A stretch of 64,000 nucleotides of DNA from Devosiaceae bacterium (lineage in GTDB: Bacteria > Pseudomonadota > Alphaproteobacteria > Rhizobiales > Devosiaceae). Made by a program: the position numbers and the translations under genes. The DNA lies in contig JAKISW010000006.1 in NCBI GenBank assembly GCA_021648375.1, positions 38,258-102,257 of the forward strand, read 5' to 3'. The notes under the pieces were generated by a model that saw nothing but the letters and a program-made list of their open reading frames with translations, was not told where the DNA came from and did no database searches. The first letter of the stretch is position 1. The number at the start of each line of letters is the position of its first letter. Positions 24,765 through 34,250 of this stretch are shown in pieces.

Positions 24765-26441
24765 GTGACAATATTGATTTTTTTGCTGAACCTTGCCGGG
24801 GCAACAATGCTGCTATTGTTCGCAGTGCGCATGGTGCAAACAGGCATCGAAAGAGCTATGGGGCCTGGGTTCAAGCGCATTATTACCCGGCATAAAGACA
24901 GCCGGTTTCGCACCGCCATGGCCGGCATTCTGCTGGCTGTTGTTCTGCAAAGCGCCACTGCCTCAACCCTGCTGGCCGCCGGATTTACCGCGTCCGGCCT
25001 GCTGACTTTGGCAGGTGGGTTGGCGGTGGTTCTTGGGGCGGATTTTGGCTCGGCAATGGTTATTCAGGTTCTAACCTTTGATCTGCGCTGGATGATCCCG
25101 TTATTGCTGGTCAGCGGGGGTTATCTGTTTTTGAAGGAGCCTAGTCAGACCTTGCGCCAAGTGGGCCGAATATTGCTTGGAATTGCCTTTATATTGCTGG
25201 CTTTACGGCTGATTGGCGAGGCAATGGGTCCGATCAGGGACGGGAGTTTTCTGCCTGCAATCGCCGGATATCTGCAAGCTGATTATGTCACGGCATTTTT
25301 GGTGGGGGCTGCAATTACGTTCGTCATGCATTCCAGCGTGGCAGCAATTTTAATGTTCGTAACTTTTGTTTCTCTTGGAGTTTTGCCGGTAATTGCCGGG
25401 GTTTCCTTGATCCTTGGGGCCAATCTTGGCAGTGCGTTGCTAGCCATATGGCTATCGCGGGGAATGTCAAACAAAGCTCGCAGAGTTCCGCTTGGAAATC
25501 TGTTTTTGCGCGGAACAGGGGCAATACTCGCTCTCATTCTGATAAATAACAGCCCTATCCTCTCGTGGTTGAGCGGGTTTGAAAGCGGGCAGATTCTGGT
25601 TTCAGTGCACCTGACATTTAATATCGTATTGCTGTTTATTTCCCTGCCATTTGTCGGGTTTTTGGAAAGACCCTTACGCGCCCTGCTTCCTGATCCAAAA
25701 GTCAGCGATAGTCCAGACCCTCTAAAACCAATTAGTGCCCTTGATGACAAGGTAATAAATAATCCCCAAATGGCCATAGCCAGCCTGACGCGCGAAGTGC
25801 TTAGAATGAGTGAAATCGTTGAAATGATGACGCGTCCGGTAATGGAACTTTATGAAAGCGGAGATAATGAGCGCATCAAGGTTTTGCAGTTGCTGGACAA
25901 GAGCGTAAATTCAGCCCTTAGCGACATCAGGCGCTATGCTGCAAAAATCCCGCTAGATAAAATGAGCAAAAGTCAGGCCCGCCATGTGCGCGAGTTGACC
26001 GAATATTCAATCAATCTGGAAGTGGCGGGCGATATTGTTGCCAAAAAACTGTTGCATCTGGCAAAAATCAAGGCTCAGAAACGCCTAAACTTCTCTAAAG
26101 CGGGCTGGAACGAATTACAGGATCTGCACGAGAGGGTAATCGCCAATATGAGTGTGGCGTTTAACGTTTTGCTGACCGAAGATATTGAATGTGCTCGCAT
26201 GCTGATGGAAGAAAAGTCAATAATGGCCAATAAAGAGCGCAAAAGTCGCAAAAAACACCTCAAACGCTTAAGAGAAGGCTTTGAGGATAGTTTTGAAAGC
26301 TCGGACATCCATCTGGAAACCCTGCGCGCCTTAAAAGACCTGAATTCCCAGATTGCAGCGGTAGCCTATCCCATTCTTTACAGGGGCGGGCAAATGTTGG
26401 ATACGCGGCTGGTGGAAAATCTGGATGAGGCTGCAGAATAA
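24765..26441 (+). CDS. Sodium/phosphate cotransporter family protein with PhoU-like C-domain
   Basis: The 558-residue protein has the two repeated Na/Pi cotransport halves with the QS-type motifs LQSATASTLLAAGFTASG (about 65-80) and MHSSVAAILMFVTF (about 187-200), about nine helices in all. A cytosolic PhoU-like helical domain follows at about 335-540. It resembles the NptA/YjbB group that moves phosphate with sodium. GTG 24765 has GGAGAGCC upstream. It follows the DeoR gene by 61 bases, and a strong terminator follows it. Confidence 0.9.
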   Translation: MTILIFLLNLAGATMLLLFAVRMVQTGIERAMGPGFKRIITRHKDSRFRTAMAGILLAVVLQSATASTLLAAGFTASGLLTLAGGLAVVLGADFGSAMVIQVLTFDLRWMIPLLLVSGGYLFLKEPSQTLRQVGRILLGIAFILLALRLIGEAMGPIRDGSFLPAIAGYLQADYVTAFLVGAAITFVMHSSVAAILMFVTFVSLGVLPVIAGVSLILGANLGSALLAIWLSRGMSNKARRVPLGNLFLRGTGAILALILINNSPILSWLSGFESGQILVSVHLTFNIVLLFISLPFVGFLERPLRALLPDPKVSDSPDPLKPISALDDKVINNPQMAIASLTREVLRMSEIVEMMTRPVMELYESGDNERIKVLQLLDKSVNSALSDIRRYAAKIPLDKMSKSQARHVRELTEYSINLEVAGDIVAKKLLHLAKIKAQKRLNFSKAGWNELQDLHERVIANMSVAFNVLLTEDIECARMLMEEKSIMANKERKSRKKHLKRLREGFEDSFESSDIHLETLRALKDLNSQIAAVAYPILYRGGQMLDTRLVENLDEAAE

Positions 26442-26477
26442 TAGCGGCAAAATACCTGTTTTAAAACCTGCATTTTT

Positions 26478-26509
26478 AAAAACGGCCGGAGAAAACTCCG
26501 GCCGTTTTT
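26478..26509 (+). terminator. Rho-independent terminator after the Na/Pi cotransporter
   Basis: CGGCCGGAG (26483-26491), loop AAAA, CTCCGGCCG (26496-26504), preceded by five As and followed by five Ts. It is likely active in both directions. Confidence 0.92.
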
Positions 26510-26591
26510 CAATTCAGCAGGTCAATCTGACAGATTTAGCCTTAATTCAAACTGGCAGTTTAAAAATTCCCAATCATGTTGACCTATTCTC

Positions 26592-26609
26592 GTTCGATAT
26601 ATATAGAAC
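26592..26609. promoter_or_regulatory. Candidate PadR operator
   Basis: GTTCGATATATATAGAAC is an 18-bp imperfect palindrome (16 of 18 positions symmetric) located about 100 bases upstream of the PadR gene, with further TATA-like -10 sequence just after (GTTATATAG). Position suggests autoregulation of the efflux operon. Confidence 0.4.
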
Positions 26610-26705
26610 AGACATATTGAGGAAAGTTATATAGCGCCCGTAAATAAAATTTTCATCAATGGGGCGATAATAAATTGTCAGTCAAATCAGGTAGGCAGGT
26701 CCAAA

Positions 26706-27326
26706 ATGAATGTTAAAACCCTATGTCTTGCAATTTTGCACAAGAATGAAACCACCGGCTATGAAATCAGAAAAATGTCGACGGAGGGGGAGTTTGCCTA
26801 TTTTGTTGATGCGTCCTATGGCTCGATTTATCCGGCTTTAGCGCGACTTGAAGTCGAGGGTATGGTGACTTCCCGTGTTGAGCAACAAGAGGGCCGCCCG
26901 GCGAAAAAAGTTTATTCCATAACTGAAAAAGGTCGGGAAAGTTTTCACCAGTCATTGTTCAATGATCTTGATGATGATGATTTTCGTTCTGAATTTTTAT
27001 TGTTTGCCCGTTTTGCCGCTGATCTGCCCGCTTCACTGGTTCGCAAACGGCTGGCAGAACGAATGGTTTGCATTAGTTGCGAAATGGAAAAAATTGAAGA
27101 AATGCGAGGCAACGATCTCTCTGAAGGTGATCTTTGGGTTTTAAATTACGGTCTTGCGTGCCTTGGTGTTGCGCACGACCACATCGCTACCCATATGAAT
27201 GATCTGGTTGCACTGGCGCAGCCGGATGATGAGCAATCGGCAGACGACGCTACTTCTGTGGCTAACGTTAAGCCCGCGACTAACGTTAAGTCCGCGGTTA
27301 ACACCCAGCCTGCGGCTGCGGAATAG
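26706..27326 (+). CDS. PadR-family transcriptional regulator of the efflux operon
   Basis: The 206-residue protein has the PadR winged helix at about 1-85 (LCLAILHKNETTGYEIRKM, ASYGSIYPALARLEVEGMV, GRPAKKVYSITEKGRE) and a helical Vir-type C-domain to about 165. The last 30 residues are a low-complexity tail built from an 18-base DNA unit repeated three times (around 27261-27314; TNVK-type units), unusual for this family. It is 12 bases upstream of the adaptor gene in the same direction, so it probably controls the pump as a drug-responsive repressor. Confidence 0.92.
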   Translation: MNVKTLCLAILHKNETTGYEIRKMSTEGEFAYFVDASYGSIYPALARLEVEGMVTSRVEQQEGRPAKKVYSITEKGRESFHQSLFNDLDDDDFRSEFLLFARFAADLPASLVRKRLAERMVCISCEMEKIEEMRGNDLSEGDLWVLNYGLACLGVAHDHIATHMNDLVALAQPDDEQSADDATSVANVKPATNVKSAVNTQPAAAE

Positions 27327-27338
27327 GGGATTTCATAG

Positions 27339-28625
27339 ATGATGCGTTATATCATGTCATACGGGGCAGCATTGTTGCTTATTCTTTTGATAGCTGGCTG
27401 GCTGGCCAGCGGTACGCTTATTCAGGGCGGAAGAGGGCCGGGCAATGGTGAGCAGGAAATTGTTGGCCTGATCGAGCCCAATGAAAACGGGCCGGTGAGA
27501 CGTTTATTTGCTTCGTTGGGACTAATTGAACAGGAGCCAACAGAAGGTATTTCTGTTGCAGCAATTGAGGAAGCACAAACCCCGGATAGCGAAATTGCTG
27601 CAACAGAAGAAATTCAAAATCTGCAAACCGTGAGATATGAAAATTTTACTGCGCAATTAATGCCGATTGAAGTTGAGCTGCGCGGCCAGACCGAAGCAAA
27701 TGCGGTGGTTTCGGTGCGGGCGCAAACCAGCGGAATTGTCAAACAGGTTCATGTGACAAAGGGGCAGACAGTAAATCCGGGAGATTTACTTTGCTCCATC
27801 GAGCGGGGAACCCGGGAAGCAAAATTATCTCAGGCTGAAGCTTCACTGGCTCAGGCTGAGGCCAGCCAGCAGCAGGCGCAGGCAGATTTTGATACCAATC
27901 TTTCCCTAAGGGAAAAAGGATTATCTCCCGCCAACACGGCGCGTCAATTTGAGGTCTCCCTGCGCGCGGCCAATGCTTCGCTCAGGGCAGCTATTGCAAG
28001 CCTTGATGATGTTAAAACCGACCTGGAATATACACAGGTTCGGACTGAGATTTCGGGAATTGTAAAAGACCCGCTGGTTAATATTGGCGATATGCTTTCA
28101 AATTCTGGCGTGTGCGCAACCATCGTACAATATGACCCGATGTTGTTTACCGGGCAGATTTCTGAAACTAAAATCAATCTGATCAAAAACGGAATGCTGG
28201 CAAAGGTAACCACTATCACCAACCAGCAGGTTCAGGGGAAAGTCAGATATATTTCATCCAGCGCCGAACGGGCCACTCGTTCGTTTGAGGTGGAGATTGA
28301 GTTGGAAAATTCCAACGCACAATTGCTGGACGGGGTAACTGCAACGGCAAAAATTATCGTTGGAGAAATGCCAGCTCACCTCATACCACAATCGGCTTTG
28401 ACCCTTGAAACCGACGGCACGCTTGGAGTGCGGATACTGCTTGATGATGTGGTTAAATTTGTACCCGTGCAGATTGTTGGTGACGAAACAGGCGGGGTCT
28501 GGATTGGCGGACTGCCCCAATCGATTAAACTCATCACCCTGGGCCAGGAATATGTGATTGATGGTCAACAGGTTCTGGCCAGTCTTGATCAGGAAAATAC
28601 AGCCGGTGAAGGGTCAGCATCATGA
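27339..28625 (+). CDS. RND efflux periplasmic adaptor (membrane fusion protein)
   Basis: The 428-residue protein starts with a membrane anchor (about residues 8-28) and an unusual linker of about 70 acidic residues before the lipoyl half (VVSVRAQTSGIVKQVHVTKG, about 127-146). The alpha-hairpin (AKLSQAEASLAQAEASQQQA, about 165-185) and second lipoyl half (TQVRTEISGIVKDPLVNIGD) follow, then the beta-barrel. No lipobox is seen, so it is held by the N-terminal helix. Its stop overlaps the pump start. No outer-membrane channel gene is present here, so a shared TolC is likely. Confidence 0.93.
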   Translation: MMRYIMSYGAALLLILLIAGWLASGTLIQGGRGPGNGEQEIVGLIEPNENGPVRRLFASLGLIEQEPTEGISVAAIEEAQTPDSEIAATEEIQNLQTVRYENFTAQLMPIEVELRGQTEANAVVSVRAQTSGIVKQVHVTKGQTVNPGDLLCSIERGTREAKLSQAEASLAQAEASQQQAQADFDTNLSLREKGLSPANTARQFEVSLRAANASLRAAIASLDDVKTDLEYTQVRTEISGIVKDPLVNIGDMLSNSGVCATIVQYDPMLFTGQISETKINLIKNGMLAKVTTITNQQVQGKVRYISSSAERATRSFEVEIELENSNAQLLDGVTATAKIIVGEMPAHLIPQSALTLETDGTLGVRILLDDVVKFVPVQIVGDETGGVWIGGLPQSIKLITLGQEYVIDGQQVLASLDQENTAGEGSAS

Positions 28626-31600
28626 TGAATATGCTTGAAGCCATCTTGCGGCGGCCAAGGACTGTAATCACCGTGATGCTGGTTATGCTGGTGGCTGGAA
28701 TTTCAGCCTATATCAACCTGCCAAAGGAAAACCAGCCCGCAATAAACGTGCCGTTTTTCTATGTATCTGTTAGCCAGACCGGGCTTTCTCCCGCTGATTC
28801 TGATCGACTGCTGGTTCGCCCCCTTGAAACAGAACTGGGCAATATATCCGGCCTCAAAAGCATGCGTTCAACCGCGTTTAATGGCGGAGCCGCGGTAATT
28901 TTGGAATTTGATGTTAATTTTGACAAGGATCAGGCATTTCAGGATGCAAAAGATCAGGTTGATCGCGCCTTAAGCTCCCTGCCCGACGACGCAACCGACC
29001 CAACAGTAAACGAAATTTCCATCTCAGATTTTGGCACAATTACGGTGGTCTTATTCGGAAATGTCCCCGATCGGGCCTTGTACAGGTATGGACGCGAACT
29101 CAGAGATGAGCTTGAGGGCATATCCCAGGTCTTGGAAGTGGATTTATCAGGGGACCGGGAAGAGGTTTTAGAAGTTGTCGTCGACCTGCTAAAACTGGAA
29201 AGCTACAATCTTACCACCAACGAATTATTTGATGCATTAGCACGCAATAATATGGTGGTTCCTGCCGGATCACTGGATACGGGACAGGGGCGGTTCGCTG
29301 TGGAAGTTCCTGGTTTGATTGAATCCGCTCAGGACGTATTCACCCTGCCCATCAAAACCGATGGGGACACGGTTGTTACATTTTCCGATGTGGCAACAAT
29401 TCAGCGCACCTTCAAGGACGCAACCGTATTTACCCGCGTCAACGGACAGTCGGCACTTGTGCTTTCGGTTACCAAGCGTTTAGATTCCAACATTGTTGCA
29501 TTGTCAGAATCGGTGCGCTCCATAACAGAAGAAATGTCGCAAGACTGGCCGGTGGCTTTGCAATATTCCTTTATGATCGATCAGGCGGCAATCGCGCTTG
29601 ATATGTTCAGCTCCCTGCAATTTTCAGTGCTTACAGCTGTTGTCCTGGTGATAATTGTCACTGTTGCATTGCTGGGCATAAGGCCGGCATTAATGATTGG
29701 ATTATCTATTCCCCTGTCATTCATGACCGCATTCCTGTTTTTGCAATTCATGGGAATGACCGTAAACATGATGATTATGTTCGGACTGATTTTGACAGTT
29801 GGCATGCTGGTCGATGCGGGGATTGTGGTGGTTGAATACGCAGAGCGCAAAATTTCTGAGGGCATGGCGCGAAGAGAGGCGTTTATCAGATCAGCCCAGA
29901 TGATGTTCTGGCCCATAGCATCTTCGACCGCAACCACATTGGCGGCGTTTTTGCCCTTGTTAATGTGGCCGGGAATTGTAGGCAAATTCATGTCCTACCT
30001 GCCGATAATGGTGATTGTCACACTGGCTGCCTCATTTATCACCGCCATGATATTTTTGCCGGTGGTGGGTGCTTTGGTGGCGCGCAAAAAAGTTTCTGAA
30101 AAAGAAAAACAGGCCGCCAAGGCACTAAGCGGTGCTGAGAATTTTGATATATCAAAAATTCGCGGTGCCCTTGGAATATATGTGCGCTCCCTGTCGTTTC
30201 TCGTCAGGCGGCCGCTGCTGTCTCTGGTCATTGGCATTGGTCTTATCGGGTCGGTTTATGTGGCCTATTTCAACAATCCAACCGGTATGGAAGCGTTCCC
30301 GCAAGTGGAACCGGAATTTGCCACGGTTGCCATAACCGGTCGCGGCAATTATTCACCGGTAGAAATTCGCGATATTCTGGTGGATGTGGAACAAGAGGTT
30401 TTAAAAGTTGCGGGCCTTAAAGATGTGGTGCTCAATTTTGGCTCAAACGGTGCCGTAGCTGCGGTTCCCAACGATACAATAGGCAATCTGCAGCTGGAAT
30501 TTTTACCCTATAAAGACCGGCGCAAAGCCAGTGAAATTTTTACAGAAATTCGCGATCGCACTTCAGGAATTTATGGGGTCGGGGTTGAACTGATAGGAGC
30601 GGAAGAAGGTCCTCCCACCGGCAAAGACATCAATATGAGAGTTTCCTCGGAAAATTATGATGAAATCATCGAAGTTGTAAAAACCATAAGAAACTATGTA
30701 GAAACCGAACTTGGAAACACCATAGATGTGGAGGATTCTTCTCCCCTGCCCGGTATCGAATGGGAAATAATCATCGATCGGGAAAAGGCTGCCCGCTTTG
30801 GCATCGGCGTGCGTGAACTCTCCCCCTATGTGCAATTGGTAACCACGGGGGTGGAAATTGGTTCCTATCGGCCAAATGACGCCGAGGATGAGCTGGATAT
30901 CCGCATTCGACTGCCCAAAGATCAAAGATCCTTTGACAGCCTTGATTCTCTGCAAATAATTACCGCAGACGGGCTGGTTCCTGTTTCAAACTTTATCACC
31001 CGCAGGGCAGTGCCTGAGGTGCCAAATATGAGGCGTTGGGACGGGCTGTTTTATATGTCTGTTCTGGCTAATGTTACAGGAGATAATCCGGAGACCGGGG
31101 AGCCAGTTTTGGCCCAGCAAAAAGTTGATGAGCTAAAAGACTGGGTGGAAACTCAAAGCTGGCCCGAAAATATTCAATTCACTTTTGCCGGAGCTGATGA
31201 GCAAACTCAGGAAACAAACCAGTTTATGATGCAGGCTGGCCTTGGGGCATTATTCCTGATGTTTTTAATTCTTTTGACCCAGTTCAACAGCTTTTATCAG
31301 GTGTTTGTCACCCTTTCCACGGTCATCATGTCCACCGCCGGAGTGCTGTTGGGCATGCTGATCACCGGGCAGCCATTTTCTGCCATTATGACGGGAATTG
31401 GCGTTGTTGCGCTGGCGGGAATTGTCGTGAACAATTCTATTGTTTTAATTGATACGTTCAACCGTTTAAGGAAAGACAATGTGGAGCCAATCGCGGCCGT
31501 TTTGATGACCGCAGCCCAAAGAACAAGGCCGGTTATTTTAACCACGGTAACAACCATATTCGGCCTGTTGCCGATGGCGCTTGGAATTTCCATAAACTTC

Positions 31601-31957
31601 TTTGGCCGAACTATAGAGCTTGGAGCGCCCTCTGGCGCCTGGTGGATATCTCTCTCTACCGCTTTGGTTTCCGGACTGGCATTTTCTGCGCTACTGACCC
31701 TGTTATTAGTGCCGGTTTTGCTGACAGCTCCGGGCATCTGGAAGGGGCAAATAACTGGAATGTGGAACGGGCTGAAAAGCATGCTTTTAAACCCAAAACA
31801 AGCTGTCCCAGTCCCTGCAACTGCTGAAGTTGTTAAAGAATCCGATGACCTGTCAACCAGGATTGTTGCAAACGAAGCGCAAGATATTCCGACAAAAGCA
31901 AAACCAAAACCAGAAACAAACGACAAGCCCGGTTTAGCAAAACAGGCTGCGGAATAG
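28622..31957 (+). CDS. RND-family efflux pump inner membrane transporter
   Basis: The 1111-residue protein is a full RND pump with twelve helices and two large periplasmic loops. In helix 4 the sequence GMLVDAGIVVVEY keeps the first of the two AcrB proton-relay aspartates (D407 equivalent) but has alanine in place of D408. In helix 10 GIVVNNSIVLID has asparagine where AcrB has K940. This pattern occurs in some proteobacterial RND groups, so the pump is probably active with a modified relay. The C-terminal tail of about 70 residues is charged and low-complexity. It overlaps the adaptor gene by four bases. Confidence 0.94.
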   Translation: MMNMLEAILRRPRTVITVMLVMLVAGISAYINLPKENQPAINVPFFYVSVSQTGLSPADSDRLLVRPLETELGNISGLKSMRSTAFNGGAAVILEFDVNFDKDQAFQDAKDQVDRALSSLPDDATDPTVNEISISDFGTITVVLFGNVPDRALYRYGRELRDELEGISQVLEVDLSGDREEVLEVVVDLLKLESYNLTTNELFDALARNNMVVPAGSLDTGQGRFAVEVPGLIESAQDVFTLPIKTDGDTVVTFSDVATIQRTFKDATVFTRVNGQSALVLSVTKRLDSNIVALSESVRSITEEMSQDWPVALQYSFMIDQAAIALDMFSSLQFSVLTAVVLVIIVTVALLGIRPALMIGLSIPLSFMTAFLFLQFMGMTVNMMIMFGLILTVGMLVDAGIVVVEYAERKISEGMARREAFIRSAQMMFWPIASSTATTLAAFLPLLMWPGIVGKFMSYLPIMVIVTLAASFITAMIFLPVVGALVARKKVSEKEKQAAKALSGAENFDISKIRGALGIYVRSLSFLVRRPLLSLVIGIGLIGSVYVAYFNNPTGMEAFPQVEPEFATVAITGRGNYSPVEIRDILVDVEQEVLKVAGLKDVVLNFGSNGAVAAVPNDTIGNLQLEFLPYKDRRKASEIFTEIRDRTSGIYGVGVELIGAEEGPPTGKDINMRVSSENYDEIIEVVKTIRNYVETELGNTIDVEDSSPLPGIEWEIIIDREKAARFGIGVRELSPYVQLVTTGVEIGSYRPNDAEDELDIRIRLPKDQRSFDSLDSLQIITADGLVPVSNFITRRAVPEVPNMRRWDGLFYMSVLANVTGDNPETGEPVLAQQKVDELKDWVETQSWPENIQFTFAGADEQTQETNQFMMQAGLGALFLMFLILLTQFNSFYQVFVTLSTVIMSTAGVLLGMLITGQPFSAIMTGIGVVALAGIVVNNSIVLIDTFNRLRKDNVEPIAAVLMTAAQRTRPVILTTVTTIFGLLPMALGISINFFGRTIELGAPSGAWWISLSTALVSGLAFSALLTLLLVPVLLTAPGIWKGQITGMWNGLKSMLLNPKQAVPVPATAEVVKESDDLSTRIVANEAQDIPTKAKPKPETNDKPGLAKQAAE

Positions 31958-31980
31958 TATTCTGCAGCCTGCTTGTTTTA
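31943..31980. terminator. Hairpin terminator between convergent RND and ABC exporter genes
   Basis: CAGGCTGC (31943-31950) pairs with GCAGCCTG (31964-31971), with partial GAATA/TATTC pairing inside and CTTGTTTTATTT after it. It includes the RND stop codon and ends at the stop of the convergent ABC gene. Confidence 0.7.
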
Positions 31981-33864
31981 TTTGGGTTTTGCCGATAATT
32001 CCTGAGCTTTTTCAGTAACTTTGCGCAATTGCTCTTCGGCCTGATTTGCCTCCAGCTGACGTTGCCACATCTGGGAATAAAGTCCTTTTTGGGCCAACAA
32101 AAACCCATGTTTGCCCCGCTCGGCAATCCGCCCTTCTTTGAGCACAATTATCTCATCGGCATTGATTACCGTTGAGAGCCTGTGGGCAATAACAAGGGTC
32201 GTGCGATTTTGAGAAACCGCATCCAGAGCCGACTGAATATCGCGTTCAGTCTGGGTATCAAGAGCCGAGGTTGCTTCATCCAGAATAAGAAATGGCGGGG
32301 ACTTCAGAATAGTTCTGGCAATGGCCACGCGCTGCTTTTCGCCACCGGAGAGTTTTAGCCCCCTCTCCCCGACCGGAGTATCATAGCCCTTGGGCAGGGT
32401 TTTGATAAACTCACCAATCTGGGCCATGGCGGCGGCACTTTTGATATCTTCTTCAGAAGCACCGGGGCGGCCATATTTAATATTATAGGCAATGGTTTCG
32501 TTGAACAAAACCGTGTCCTGAGGAACCATGCCAATGGCGGCCCTTAGGGATTTTTGAGTAATATCACGTATATCCTGACCGTCGATGCTGATCTGTCCCT
32601 CGGCCACATCATAAAAACGATAGAGCAGCCTCGAAATAGTGGATTTTCCGGCGCCTGAGGGTCCAACTACAGCGATGGTTTTTCCAGCCGGGACTTCAAA
32701 ACTTACATTTTTCAAAATCGGACGGTCGGCATCATAATGAAATGAAACATTGTCGAACCTGATAACCGGACCGGATATTTCCAGCGGTTTTGCATCAATC
32801 TTGTCAACAATTTCCGGATCCTGATCGAGCAACAAGAACATTTCTTCAATATCGGCCAGACCCTGACGGATTTCACGATAGACAAATCCAATAAAATTTA
32901 AGGGCCGGTAAATCTGCATCATGAAAGTATTGATCAATACAAAATCGCCAATACTAAAGCGGCCGGTTAAAACTCCATTGGCAGAATAAAGACCGATAAA
33001 TGTCATGCCTATCCAGAAAATCACCCCCTGGCCAAAATTCAAAAACCCCAGTGAAGTCCACATTTTAATCGCAGATTTTTCATACTTTGACATGGAAGCA
33101 TCATAGCGATTGGCTTCCAGCTCCTCATTGCCAAAATATTTTACCGTTTCATAATTCAGCAGACTGTCCATGGCCTTGGAGTTGGCATCGGTATCGCTTT
33201 CGTTCATATCCCGGCGAATACCAATGCGCCAATTGGAGGCGCGAATTGTAAACCAGATATAAAACCAGATGGTCAAAACCAGCGCCGCCAACAGGGTAAA
33301 ACCAAACATAAAGGTAAATATCCAGCCGACAATAATAAACTCAAACAAAGCCGGAGCCGTGTTGAGCATGGTAAAGCGGACTATGGTTTCAATGCCTTTG
33401 GTACCGCGCTCAATCACCCGGGACAGGCCACCAATGCGGCGCTGCAAATGAAACCTTAAAGACAGTCGATGCATGTGGGAAAAGGTTTCAAACGCCAGCC
33501 TTCTGACTGCGTGCTGGCCGACCCCTGCGAAAAGAATATCGCGCAATTGCTGAAGGCCGGTATCAATAATATTGGCCATGCCATAGGCAAAAACGAATAT
33601 CAGCGGCACGGCAATACCCAGCATCAAAGCCGGCTCTGCGCTTTGGGCGCCAAGCGCATCAATCACAGCTTTGTAGGCAAATGGAATTGTTGTTGAAGCA
33701 ACTTTTGCCAGCATTAATGCGCCAATGGCCAATACAACTTTGACTTTTAGGTCAAAACGATCCTTCGGCCACATATAGGTCCAAAGGTGAACAATGGTTG
33801 ATGCCAAAGAGCCTTCGTCAGCTGAAACTTTTGGCTTTTGTTTGTTAGTTGAATTATCGGCCAC
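31978..33864 (-). CDS. ABC exporter of the Atm1/HMT1 type
   Basis: The 628-residue protein joins a six-helix exporter domain (about 40-340) to an ATPase (about 365-605) with Walker A VVGPSGAGKST, signature LSGGEKQR, Walker B PFLILDEATSALD and IAHRLST. Features such as FETFSHMHRLSLRFHLQRRI and MDSLLNYETVKYFGNEE are the glutathione-binding regions of the Atm1 family, whose members export glutathione-metal or persulfide compounds. It lies 31 bases after a cysteine-rich ArsR-type regulator on the same strand, so a metal or thiol-stress role is likely. Confidence 0.93.
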   Translation of the reverse strand: MADNSTNKQKPKVSADEGSLASTIVHLWTYMWPKDRFDLKVKVVLAIGALMLAKVASTTIPFAYKAVIDALGAQSAEPALMLGIAVPLIFVFAYGMANIIDTGLQQLRDILFAGVGQHAVRRLAFETFSHMHRLSLRFHLQRRIGGLSRVIERGTKGIETIVRFTMLNTAPALFEFIIVGWIFTFMFGFTLLAALVLTIWFYIWFTIRASNWRIGIRRDMNESDTDANSKAMDSLLNYETVKYFGNEELEANRYDASMSKYEKSAIKMWTSLGFLNFGQGVIFWIGMTFIGLYSANGVLTGRFSIGDFVLINTFMMQIYRPLNFIGFVYREIRQGLADIEEMFLLLDQDPEIVDKIDAKPLEISGPVIRFDNVSFHYDADRPILKNVSFEVPAGKTIAVVGPSGAGKSTISRLLYRFYDVAEGQISIDGQDIRDITQKSLRAAIGMVPQDTVLFNETIAYNIKYGRPGASEEDIKSAAAMAQIGEFIKTLPKGYDTPVGERGLKLSGGEKQRVAIARTILKSPPFLILDEATSALDTQTERDIQSALDAVSQNRTTLVIAHRLSTVINADEIIVLKEGRIAERGKHGFLLAQKGLYSQMWQRQLEANQAEEQLRKVTEKAQELSAKPK

Positions 33865-33895
33865 AGATATGCCTTTGCTTAAAAGTAATTAAAAA

Positions 33896-34201
33896 TTATT
33901 TGGAGCGCAGCAATATGCCGGTCAAACATTCGATGGATGTTTCTACCAGCGCAAATTTTTCCTGCATTAAAACGTAGCAATTTTTGGTGCCTTTAGAGCG
34001 GCTCTCAATCAAACCTGCCTCAAGTAAAACCTTGATATGCTGAGAAACCGTAGACTGGGCAAGTGGCAAACATTTGGTAACATCGGCGCAACAGCATTCC
34101 TTAGTGCGAGCGGAAATTATTCGCAAGATATTAAGACGAACCGGATGCCCAAGAGCACGCATAACATTGGCCAGTTCTTCATCCTGCATTGAATTCATCA
34201 A
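33896..34201 (-). CDS. ArsR/SmtB-family regulator with a cysteine cluster
   Basis: The 101-residue protein is a winged helix (DEELANVMRALGHPVRLNIL, then LAQSTVSQHIKVLLEAGLIE). Where ArsR has ELCVCDL, this protein has KECCCADVTKCLPLAQ: three adjacent cysteines and a fourth six residues on, with two more downstream (KNCYVL, IECLTG). These could bind a soft metal or form a persulfide/disulfide switch. It is the first gene of an operon with the Atm1-type exporter. The start is ATG 34201 or 34189. Confidence 0.88.
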   Translation of the reverse strand: MMNSMQDEELANVMRALGHPVRLNILRIISARTKECCCADVTKCLPLAQSTVSQHIKVLLEAGLIESRSKGTKNCYVLMQEKFALVETSIECLTGILLRSK

Positions 34202-34250
34202 TTAAAAACTTTCTAGCGCTCAAAATGCGCGCTCTATTCCCTACTTTGTC

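Noticed and set aside
29581..31926. Long frames antisense to the RND gene (136 and 209 codons)
   Set aside because: Shadow frames of a membrane protein gene; no ribosome site or family features.
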